NCBI RefSeq assembly: GCF_002237555.1
Contig: NZ_CP022540.1
Span: forward strand, 4,221,001 to 4,285,000
Direction: 5' to 3'
Source: Antarctobacter heliothermus
Lineage (GTDB): Bacteria > Pseudomonadota > Alphaproteobacteria > Rhodobacterales > Rhodobacteraceae
DNA length: 64,000 nucleotides
Shown: positions 23,510 through 30,345 of the stretch, in pieces
Position numbering within the stretch: the first letter of the stretch is position 1
Layout: every line of letters begins with the position of its first letter
The notes under the pieces: model-generated
What the model was told of the DNA's origin: nothing
The model's database searches: none
The model's input: only the letters and a program-made list of their open reading frames with translations
Position numbers and translations under genes: made by a program

Positions 23510-24622
23510 ATGTCTGACCGCAGCGAAGCGGACCGACTGGCTCAGGAATCTGCCTTGGCGCGCCTTGTACGCCGCCCGGAGGCGGGTGCCTTCATCGTCA
23601 TGATCGTCGTGGTGACGATGATCACTTTCGCCTCGGACTTCAAGGCGTTCAACGCGCTGGGGTTGAAGAATAATCTGGCCATCATCGCCCAGTTTGGCAT
23701 CATCGCCACCGGCGCGGCGCTGCTGATGATCGGCGGCGAATTCGATCTATCCATCGGCTCTATGATCGGCTTTGCGGGCATGTCGATGGCCATGATGCTG
23801 AAATGGGGCCTGCCTTTTGGTCTGGGCGAGGCGACGCCGTTCCTTGCCTTCATCATTACCCTCGCCATGACCCTCTCGCTGGGCTGGTTGATCGGCACCA
23901 TCGTCGTGCGCTCTGGCCTGTCCAGCTTTATCGTCAGCCTTGCGTTCCTATTCTTCCTGCGCGGCACCACAGAAGTGTCGTTTCGCCTGATCAACCAGTC
24001 GACGCAGATTTCGGGCCTGCCTGATTTCAAAGAAGAAAGCTGGATCGCATGGGCCTTTGGCGGAGAGGTCTTTGGCTGGATCTATGACGCATGGTTTGCA
24101 TTGGGCGGCAATATCAACCGCCGGGGCGAACAATGGGTCGACGGCTTTGACGCCCGCGTTTTGTGGTGGCTGATCATCGCGGGACTGGCCTATTTCGTAT
24201 TGTCGCGCACGCAACTGGGCAACTGGATCTACGCCACCGGCGACAACAAGGACAGCGCGCGCGCCAATGGCGTGCCGGTGAATCGGGTCAAGACCTGCTT
24301 GTTCATGTTTACCGCCTTTTGCGCGACCATATTCGCCGCCTGCCAGGTGTTCGATACGAACACCGCCGATGCGGCCAAGGGCAACCTGATGGAGCTGAAC
24401 GCCATTGCCATCGCGGTTGTGGGCGGCACATTGATGACCGGCGGCTTTGGCTCTGTGATCGGGGTGGCCTTTGGTGCGGTGACCTTTGGCCTAGTGGCCA
24501 ACGCAGTGTTCTACATCCCATGGCTCGACGGGTCGTTCTACCGTGTCTTCGTGGGTGTCGTCCTGCTGGCCGCCGTCTTTGCCAATGAGCGCATTCGCAA
24601 ACGCATTACGGGGGGTATCTGA
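23510..24622 (+). CDS. ABC transporter permease (ribose/fructose class)
   Basis: The 370-residue membrane protein has about ten hydrophobic segments and the CUT2-permease features GGEFDLSIGSMIGFAGM (ribose-permease-like EFDLSxGS motif), ARANGVPVNRVKTCLFMF with the conserved coupling region, and AIAVVGGTLMTGGFGSVIG. It forms the translocation channel. The ATG at 23510 follows GGGGGTCTC. An insertion between helices of about 40 residues with a charged segment (EESWIAWAFGGEVFGWIYDA) makes it slightly longer than usual. The next gene starts two bases after its stop, showing coupling. Confidence 0.88.
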   Translation: MSDRSEADRLAQESALARLVRRPEAGAFIVMIVVVTMITFASDFKAFNALGLKNNLAIIAQFGIIATGAALLMIGGEFDLSIGSMIGFAGMSMAMMLKWGLPFGLGEATPFLAFIITLAMTLSLGWLIGTIVVRSGLSSFIVSLAFLFFLRGTTEVSFRLINQSTQISGLPDFKEESWIAWAFGGEVFGWIYDAWFALGGNINRRGEQWVDGFDARVLWWLIIAGLAYFVLSRTQLGNWIYATGDNKDSARANGVPVNRVKTCLFMFTAFCATIFAACQVFDTNTADAAKGNLMELNAIAIAVVGGTLMTGGFGSVIGVAFGAVTFGLVANAVFYIPWLDGSFYRVFVGVVLLAAVFANERIRKRITGGI

Positions 24623-24623
24623 T

Positions 24624-25394
24624 ATGACAGAACCATATCTGCGCGTTGAAAATGTCGTCAAGAAATTCGGCCCCTTCATCGCACTCAACGGCGTCAACCT
24701 TGAGGTCTATCCGGGTGAGGTTCATGCGTTGTTGGGCGACAACGGGGCCGGGAAATCAACCCTGATCAAGACACTGGCAGGCGTTCACCGCCCCACTTCG
24801 GGGCAGTTGTACATCGAGGGCAAGCCGGTCGATTTCCGCAACCCGCGCGATGCCTCGGACGCTGGGATCGGCACAGTTTATCAGGATCTCGCCGTCAACC
24901 AGTTGATGAGCGTCACGCGCAACTTCTTCATGGGGCGCGAACTCAAAGGGCCGCTTGGCACCATGAAAATGGATGTCATGGACAAGATCGCCCATGACGA
25001 GATGCTCAAGATCGGCATCGACTTTTCCGACCCGACACAGGCGGTGGGCACCATGTCGGGCGGTCAACGCCAGACGCTGGCCATTGCGCGCGCCATCTAT
25101 TTCGGTGCCAAGGTGCTGATCCTGGATGAGCCGACCTCGGCACTGGGGCAAAAGCAGCAGATGGAAGTGCTCAAGACAATCAAACGCGTGCGCAAGCGTG
25201 GCGACATTGCCATCATCTTCATCACCCACAACGAAATCCACTCGCAGCTGGTGGCCGACCGCTACACCTTTCTCGCGTTGGGGCAGGTGATCGGCGCGGG
25301 CAAGGCGGGGGAACTCAGCCACGACGAAATCCGCCGCCTGATGGCCGGCGGGGCCGAGATGAAAGACCTAGAGGGAGAACTGGCGGCAATCTGA
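24624..25394 (+). CDS. ABC transporter ATP-binding protein (single-domain, FrcA-like)
   Basis: The 256-residue ATPase has Walker A GDNGAGKST (38-46), a Q-loop in GTVYQDLAVN, the signature MSGGQRQ, Walker B VLILDEPTSALG and the switch His in IFITHNE. Most CUT2 sugar ATPases carry two nucleotide-binding domains; this one has one, like FrcA of fructose importers, and must act as a homodimer with the permease. It follows the permease by one base. Confidence 0.9.
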   Translation: MTEPYLRVENVVKKFGPFIALNGVNLEVYPGEVHALLGDNGAGKSTLIKTLAGVHRPTSGQLYIEGKPVDFRNPRDASDAGIGTVYQDLAVNQLMSVTRNFFMGRELKGPLGTMKMDVMDKIAHDEMLKIGIDFSDPTQAVGTMSGGQRQTLAIARAIYFGAKVLILDEPTSALGQKQQMEVLKTIKRVRKRGDIAIIFITHNEIHSQLVADRYTFLALGQVIGAGKAGELSHDEIRRLMAGGAEMKDLEGELAAI

Positions 25395-25415
25395 CCCCGG
25401 CCCGCGATCTTGCAG

Positions 25416-25440
25416 GCCCGCCCCTGTAATCGGGGCGGGC
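25416..25440 (+). terminator. GC-rich hairpin after the ABC operon
   Basis: GCCCGCCCC (25416-25424) and GGGGCGGGC (25432-25440) form a perfect nine-pair stem with a seven-base loop just past the ATPase stop. No T-run follows, so termination may be weak or Rho-assisted. Confidence 0.55.
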
Positions 25441-25531
25441 GCTACATGTCGCAGTGGCCGTGCATTTGCCTTGAGACAAATGCCCGTCTAGGCTGAACGC
25501 ATCGCCCACCCAACGCCCTGGACCGACTCTC

Positions 25532-26227
25532 ATGACGTCGCTCATCCTGCTTGGACATGACCTCTGGACCGCCGAAGGCCCCCCAGTCCGCGGCGCGGGC
25601 GGCTTTGATTTCCCCACGCGCATGTGCCTTGCCCGGCTGACCGATGGTAGCCTCTGGGTGCATTCCCCCATCGCTCTCGCTGCGCGCCTAAAGGCCGAAA
25701 TCGACGAGTTGGGCCCAATCCGGCACCTTGTCGCACCCAATGATCTGCACCACAGGTTCCTGGCCGACTGGGCCGCCGCCTTTCCGGCGGCCATCGTCCA
25801 CGCCGCCCCCGGCGTGGCGCAGAAAAGCCCCGGCGTCGTGGTCGATGACGTTCTGACACCAGAGCCGCCCGCGATCTGGGCAGATCTGTTCCAGCAGGTG
25901 ATCTTTGGCGGCAACATGATCACGACAGAGGTTGTGTTCTTTCATAACCCCAGCAGCACGCTGATCTTCACCGACCTGCTGCAACAAATGCCCTCAGGGT
26001 GGTACAAGGGCTGGCGCGCCTTGGTGGCCCGCGCCGATCTGATGACCGGAGAGCTGCCCTCGGTCCCCCGCAAGTTCCGCATCGCCTTTCGCAATCGCCG
26101 TGCTCTGCGCGCCGGGATCGCCAAACTGCGTCGCCTGCCAGTGCAGCAGATCGTCATGGCGCATGGCCCGGTTGTCGAACGCAACGCCGCAAAGGTGCTC
26201 GATCATGCTTTTGCGTGGGCGCGCTGA
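25532..26227 (+). CDS. DUF4336 domain protein
   Basis: The 231-residue protein begins MTSLILLGHDLWTAEGPPVR. The stretches LVAPNDLHHRFLADWAAAFP and IVMAHGPVVERNAAKVLDHA fit DUF4336, which resembles a beta-lactamase fold with a reduced metal site (the usual HxHxDH is NDLHHRF here). Its function is unknown. It has no near ribosome-binding partner; it begins 138 bases after the ABC operon and ends in a convergent region. Confidence 0.7.
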   Translation: MTSLILLGHDLWTAEGPPVRGAGGFDFPTRMCLARLTDGSLWVHSPIALAARLKAEIDELGPIRHLVAPNDLHHRFLADWAAAFPAAIVHAAPGVAQKSPGVVVDDVLTPEPPAIWADLFQQVIFGGNMITTEVVFFHNPSSTLIFTDLLQQMPSGWYKGWRALVARADLMTGELPSVPRKFRIAFRNRRALRAGIAKLRRLPVQQIVMAHGPVVERNAAKVLDHAFAWAR

Positions 26228-26310
26228 CCGGGGCACCGCACGGTGCTGTTACATTTCATCAAGGGTCCACCGGTAAACCCAGCGCCGGTACCACTGAAAA
26301 CCGGATCATC

Positions 26311-26324
26311 CCCCCGTTCGGGGG
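26311..26324. terminator. Small GC hairpin in the convergent region
   Basis: CCCCC-GTTC-GGGGG lies between the convergent DUF4336 and class III aminotransferase genes and is followed by CCCTTTG on the plus strand. It may help end the DUF4336 transcript. The rest of 26228-26486 shows GC-rich palindromic pieces but no gene. Confidence 0.4.
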
Positions 26325-26486
26325 CCCTTTGATCTGCGCAGACCACGGGGGCGACGCCCCTTCGGGCCGGGTTTGACACCCCGGATTGACGATCCGTCCG
26401 GCGGCCGCCGTTTTCAGCCTTTCCAGACACGCCAGCATTCCCGCCCGGTCACGCACCGCTGGCGGGCAAAGCGGCTGACTTGTCGC

Positions 26487-26553
26487 TTCTTCTTTGTCCA
26501 AATACTCCCGGGGTGAGGCCGTAGGCCGAGGGGGCAGCGCCCCCTGCCCCGCC
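26487..26553 (+). repeat. Dispersed intergenic repeat, family B, copy 2
   Basis: It shares the head TTCTTCTTTGTCC, the A/T stretch, CCCGGGG, a GGCC-hairpin and the identical GGGGGC-AGC-GCCCCC hairpin with copy 1 at 20819-20889. It lies six bases beyond the stop of the class III aminotransferase (minus strand), so its hairpin could act as its terminator. Confidence 0.65.
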
Positions 26554-26558
26554 CACAC

Positions 26559-27881
26559 CTACAGACCGACCGCCACAAAGGCGCGGGCCAGCTTGTCCAC
26601 CAGTTCCTGCGCCTGATCCTCGCTCAGGATAAAAGGCGGTGCCAGCAGCACATGCGCGCCGTCCTTGCCGTCGATAGTGCCGCCTCCGGGGTAGCAGATC
26701 AGCCCGTCGGCAAAGGCCGCCGCCTTGATCTGCGCATGGATCTTACGGTCCGCATCAATCGGGGCCTTGGTGTCCCGGTCCTGCACCAGTTCCAGCCCCA
26801 GAAACAGTCCACGCCCACGGATGTCACCGACATGCGGGTGCTGGCCAAAGCGGTCCTCCAGCATTCCGCGCAGCACCGCACCCATAGGGGCAACGCGCCC
26901 CACCAGATCATCGCCCACCAGCCGGTCCAGCACCGCGCCAGCGGCGGCACAGGCGACCGGGTGGCCGACATAGGTGTGGCCATGCTGGAAAAAGCCGCTG
27001 CCACCGGCGATCACCTCATGCATCGCCTCGGTACACAGCATCGCGCCGATCGGCTGATAGCCCGCCCCCAACCCTTTGGCGACGCACAGGATATCCGGCG
27101 CAACCCCGTCTTGCTCGCAAGCAAACAAAGTGCCCGTCCGACCCATGCCGCACATCACCTCATCAAGGATCATCAAGATGCCGCACCGGTCACAGATCTC
27201 TCGGATGCGCCGGAAATAACCCGCAACCGGCGGCACCGCCCCCAGTGTCGCGCCAACCACCGGCTCTGCCACAAAAGCCATGATTTTCTCCGGCCCAACG
27301 CGAGTGATTTCCGCCTCGATCTCGGCGATCAGCCGATCACAATACGCGGCCTCACTCTCGCCGTCCTGCTGTCCGCGATAGGCATAGCATGGCGCGACGT
27401 GGCTGACCTCCATCAACAACGGCGCAAATGGCGCGCGTCGCCATGCGTTGCCGCCGGTCGCCAGCGCGCCCAGCGTGTTGCCATGATAGCTTTGCCGCCG
27501 CGCGATGATGCGGGCGCGGCCTGTGTCGCCGCGTTCCAGATGGTACTGACGCGCCAGTTTCAGCGCCGCCTCCATCGCCTCGGACCCGCCAGAGACCAGA
27601 TAGGCCCGGTTCAGCGCGCCCGGGGCCAGATCGGTCAGCCGCGCCGCCAACGTCTCTGCCGGCTCAGACGTAAAAAACCCGGTGTGGGCAAAGGCGATCT
27701 CGCCCAGCTGGCGCTGAATGGCCTGGGTCACATGCGCGTCGCCATGCCCCAGACAGGACACCGCCGCCCCGCCCGACCCGTCCAGATAGGCCTTGCCTGT
27801 GGTGTCGTACAGATAGGCGCCCTCGCCCCGGGCGACCGTGGGCGGAATATGGGTGCTGCTGCGGTGAAAGACATGTGTCAT
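26559..27881 (-). CDS. Class III PLP aminotransferase
   Basis: The 440-residue protein has the class III pattern: YLYDTTGKAYLDGSGGAAVSCLGH at the N-terminus, VSGGSEAMEAALKLARQYH, RRQSYHGNT, the ILDEVMCGMGRTGTLFA metal-free PLP strand and the PLP lysine in CVAKGLGAGYQPIGA (near residue 270). It is of the omega/beta-alanine-pyruvate type; the amine substrate is unknown. A BKACE-like remnant is just upstream and overlaps its start by four bases (ATGA), which suggests the aminotransferase once sat second in an operon behind a beta-keto-acid cleavage enzyme. The RpiR gene is divergent. Confidence 0.88.
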   Translation of the reverse strand: MTHVFHRSSTHIPPTVARGEGAYLYDTTGKAYLDGSGGAAVSCLGHGDAHVTQAIQRQLGEIAFAHTGFFTSEPAETLAARLTDLAPGALNRAYLVSGGSEAMEAALKLARQYHLERGDTGRARIIARRQSYHGNTLGALATGGNAWRRAPFAPLLMEVSHVAPCYAYRGQQDGESEAAYCDRLIAEIEAEITRVGPEKIMAFVAEPVVGATLGAVPPVAGYFRRIREICDRCGILMILDEVMCGMGRTGTLFACEQDGVAPDILCVAKGLGAGYQPIGAMLCTEAMHEVIAGGSGFFQHGHTYVGHPVACAAAGAVLDRLVGDDLVGRVAPMGAVLRGMLEDRFGQHPHVGDIRGRGLFLGLELVQDRDTKAPIDADRKIHAQIKAAAFADGLICYPGGGTIDGKDGAHVLLAPPFILSEDQAQELVDKLARAFVAVGL

Positions 27882-28120
27882 GCGCCGGGTGTCCTTGTCG
27901 GCTGAGGGTCCGGATGAATGGCGACCTGCTCCGGCAACGCCGCCCGGAACAGGGCGATGGAGTTCGCCACCCTGATCCGCACCGATTTGGCGCGGGCCTT
28001 GCGGATGTTTTCATAGGCGGTCAGGGACAATCCGGCATGGCCGGATTTGACCCGTCTCGCGCCGTTGGGGACAGCCGTGATGATGGGGGACAAGGGCAAG
28101 GAATGCGGTTTGAACGCCAT
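27878..28120 (-). pseudogene. Probable remnant of a BKACE-family (3-keto-5-aminohexanoate cleavage-like) gene
   Basis: The 80-residue frame starts MAFKPHSLPLSPIITAVPNG and continues ARRVKSGHAGLSLTAYE. This closely resembles the N-terminus of beta-keto-acid cleavage enzymes (typically I-x-V-APNGARR-x-K-ADHPALP-x-T). The rest (NIRKARAKSVRIRV and on) does not follow the family and the length is a quarter of normal (about 270-300). It overlaps the aminotransferase ATG by four bases. The likely history is an internal deletion of a BKACE gene. It could still be translated and support aminotransferase translation. Confidence 0.45.
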
Positions 28121-28170
28121 GGCGCTGCTGCTTCTCTCGACACACCGCTGACCTTGCGGCAACCCATACT

Positions 28171-28230
28171 GAAACACATGTTTCCCATATTGACAACAAA
28201 TAAAACACATGAAACACCTTGAAACACTTG
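28171..28230 (+). promoter_or_regulatory. Phased GAAACAC repeats and -35-like box upstream of rpiR-type gene
   Basis: A perfect inverted repeat GAAACA-CA-TGTTTC spans 28171-28184. Three tandem ten-base units follow: TAAAACACAT (28201-28210), GAAACACCTT (28211-28220), GAAACACTTG (28221-28230). A TTGACA lies at 28190-28195, a candidate -35 box. The spacings of 10 and 40 bases put the motifs on one face of the helix. This is a plausible operator for the RpiR regulator itself or for the divergent aminotransferase. Confidence 0.5.
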
Positions 28231-28248
28231 GATTTTCTAGGGGGGACA

Positions 28249-29112
28249 ATGTCGGTCGAGCGTCTGGAGACACGCATTGCCCGCCGCTATGGCAGTCTCA
28301 GCCAAAAGTTGCAGGTGGCAGCCGATTACGTCATCGCCCACCCGGTTGAGGTGGCGACGCGGTCCTTGCGGTCCATCTCGTCCGCCAGCGGTGTCTCACC
28401 TGCGACCTTTTCCCGGCTCGCCCGTGCGCTGGAGTTCGACAGCTACGAAGCCCTGCGCGAGATGTCGCGTCAGGTGGTCGGCGCGCAGATCGTGACCTTT
28501 GCCGAGAAAGCCGCCCAGTTGCGCGCGCCCGCCGAGGGCGAGGCCGCCATGCTGGACCGACAAGTGGGCGCTTGCATGGCCAATCTTGCATCCCTGACGC
28601 AGGAAATCGACCGCACCCAGCTGCAAGAGGCGGTGGACCGGCTGGCCCAGGCGCGCCGGGTTCTGGTCTTTGGGGCATTTGCCTCACACGGAGTGGCCGA
28701 ACATCTGGCCTATCTGACCAACTATATTCAGTCCGACTGGACGGTGATATCGCGCGCGGGAACCCCGCTGGCCGCCAGTCTGGAGACCCTGACCCCGCAG
28801 GACGTCCTGCTAGTGATCACAAAGACGCCCTACGCGCGCCGGGCGGTTCTTGCGACCCGCATGGCGCGTGAACAGGGCGCGACAACCCTTGTTCTGACCG
28901 ACAGCCACGCCAGCCCGGCGTTGATGCATGCCGATATCGGCTTTCGCGTGCCGTCGGACAGCCCGCAGTTCTTTTCATCTTATGTGGCGACTCTGGCGTT
29001 TTTGGAAACTTTGGTTGCGATGCTCGTCGCACAATCCCAAGATAACGTCAGCGAAAAGATTCGCCTGGTAGAGGAAAGAAACGAACGCTTGGGAGATTTC
29101 TGGGCGGACTAA
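28249..29112 (+). CDS. MurR/RpiR-family transcriptional regulator
   Basis: The 287-residue protein has an N-terminal RpiR helix-turn-helix (about 5-80, with SISSASGVSPATFSRLARAL) and a C-terminal SIS sugar-isomerase-like domain (about 130-255, with RRVLVFGAFASHGVAEHLAY and DVLLVITKTPYARRAVLATRMA). Such proteins sense phosphorylated sugars or related metabolites. The start at 28249 follows GGGGGACA. The TAXI-TRAP genes start 33 bases after its stop, so it probably controls them as part of the same transcript or its neighbour. Confidence 0.88.
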   Translation: MSVERLETRIARRYGSLSQKLQVAADYVIAHPVEVATRSLRSISSASGVSPATFSRLARALEFDSYEALREMSRQVVGAQIVTFAEKAAQLRAPAEGEAAMLDRQVGACMANLASLTQEIDRTQLQEAVDRLAQARRVLVFGAFASHGVAEHLAYLTNYIQSDWTVISRAGTPLAASLETLTPQDVLLVITKTPYARRAVLATRMAREQGATTLVLTDSHASPALMHADIGFRVPSDSPQFFSSYVATLAFLETLVAMLVAQSQDNVSEKIRLVEERNERLGDFWAD

Positions 29113-29145
29113 ACCCTCGATCAATAGACCAACAGGAGAGTAAGT

Positions 29146-30111
29146 ATGTATATCAAAGGAAAAATTGCAGCCATGGCGGCAGTTGGCGTGGCACTCAGCG
29201 CACCGATGGCTTCGGCTCAGGAATTTATCTCGATCGGCACCGGCGGCGTGACCGGCGTGTACTATCCCACCGGCGGAGCGATCTGCCGTCTGGTGAACAA
29301 GTCGCGCAAAGAGCACGGCATTCGCTGCGCCGTGGAATCGACCGGCGGTTCCGTCTACAACATCAACACCATCAAGGCGGGTGAGTTGGAATTCGGCGTC
29401 GCCCAATCCGACTGGCAGTACCACGCCTACAACGGCACCTCGACCTTCTCCGACAACCCGTTCCCGGAAATCCGCGCGGTGTTCTCTGTCCACCCCGAAC
29501 CGTTCACTCTGATCGTGCGCGCGGATAGCGGCATCGAAAACTTTGAGGGCCTTGAAGGCAAGCGCGTGAACATCGGCAACGCAGGCTCCGGCCAGCGCGC
29601 CACGATGGAAGTGGTCATGGACGCCTTTGGCTTTACCATGGACAGCTTTGCTCTGGCGACCGAGTACAAAGGCTCGGAGATGGCCAAGCAGCTGTGTGAC
29701 GGCAACATCGACGCGATGATCTACACCATCGGTCACCCCGCCGCCGCCATCAAAGAGGCCGCGACCACATGTGACGTCAAACTGGTCGACGTTGTGGGTG
29801 AGCCCATCGACAAGCTGGTTGGCGACAACCCCTACTACCGCGTCGCAACCATCCCCGCCGGCATGTACACCGGCACCGACGTGGACGTGACCACGTTCGG
29901 CGTGGGCGCGACCTTTGTCACCTCGGCCGACGTGTCCGAAGACGTGGTTTATGTCGTGGCCAAGTCCGTGATGGAAAACATCGAAGACTTCCGCCAGCTG
30001 CACCCGGCCTTCGAGAACCTCGACCCGGCGCAGATGGTCAAGGACGGCCTGTCGGCCCCGCTGCATGACGGTGCGGCCAAGGCCTACAAAGAACTGGGCC
30101 TGATTGAATAA
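29146..30111 (+). CDS. TAXI-family TRAP transporter substrate-binding protein
   Basis: The 321-residue protein has a signal peptide (MYIKGKIAAMAAVGVALSAP, cleavage near ASAQ) and the TAXI binding-protein signature FISIGTGGVTGVYYPTGGAICRLVN. Further typical pieces are VESTGGSVYNINTIKAGELEFGVAQSD and GKRVNIGNAGSGQRATMEVVM. It captures a substrate in the periplasm for secondary uptake by the fused TRAP permease encoded downstream. AGGAGAG precedes the ATG. Its substrate is unknown; TAXI systems have been linked to acidic amino acids in a few species. Confidence 0.92.
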   Translation: MYIKGKIAAMAAVGVALSAPMASAQEFISIGTGGVTGVYYPTGGAICRLVNKSRKEHGIRCAVESTGGSVYNINTIKAGELEFGVAQSDWQYHAYNGTSTFSDNPFPEIRAVFSVHPEPFTLIVRADSGIENFEGLEGKRVNIGNAGSGQRATMEVVMDAFGFTMDSFALATEYKGSEMAKQLCDGNIDAMIYTIGHPAAAIKEAATTCDVKLVDVVGEPIDKLVGDNPYYRVATIPAGMYTGTDVDVTTFGVGATFVTSADVSEDVVYVVAKSVMENIEDFRQLHPAFENLDPAQMVKDGLSAPLHDGAAKAYKELGLIE

Positions 30112-30125
30112 CGACGGCCAGATCT

Positions 30126-30151
30126 GCGGCGGCGGGAATTCCCGCCGCCGC
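30126..30151 (+). terminator. Perfect GC palindrome after the binding-protein gene
   Basis: Two thirteen-base arms made of GCGGCGGCGGGAA and its complement meet at the centre, 14 bases past the binding-protein stop. With a T-containing stretch after it, this is a likely attenuator separating binding protein from permease expression, like the hairpin in the ABC operon. Confidence 0.65.
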
Positions 30152-30167
30152 ATTTCCTTTGGGCTGT

Positions 30168-30296
30168 CAAATTTCTTCGAAGATATTTGGAGACGCAGGA
30201 TCTGCGGCTTTTAGCGCCCGGCGGCACCGTTCTGACCGATAAACAGGCAGATCGCCCGGCCGACCGAGCGCCGACAAATGCCTTCGAAGACATTTG
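30168..30296. repeat. Two near-identical TTCGAA-centred palindromes
   Basis: Copy 1 (30168-30189) and copy 2 (30275-30296) are 22 bases each and agree at 19 positions. Both have CAAAT and ATTTG ends around CTTCGAAG. They lie 107 bases apart between the TAXI binding-protein and permease genes. Possible roles are operator pair for the upstream RpiR protein, or RNA processing hairpins. Confidence 0.5.
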
Positions 30297-30345
30297 CAAG
30301 GCTTTGGCACAGCCTTGCCCAAGAACAACAAAACAGGGGGACACC

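Noticed and set aside
26652..27905. Plus-strand frame opposite the class III aminotransferase
   Set aside because: An antisense shadow; the aminotransferase has its PLP lysine and all family motifs.
28975..30153. Minus-strand frame opposite the TAXI binding protein
   Set aside because: The plus strand has a signal peptide, ribosome-binding site and TAXI signature; the opposite product is His/Val/Gly-rich noise.
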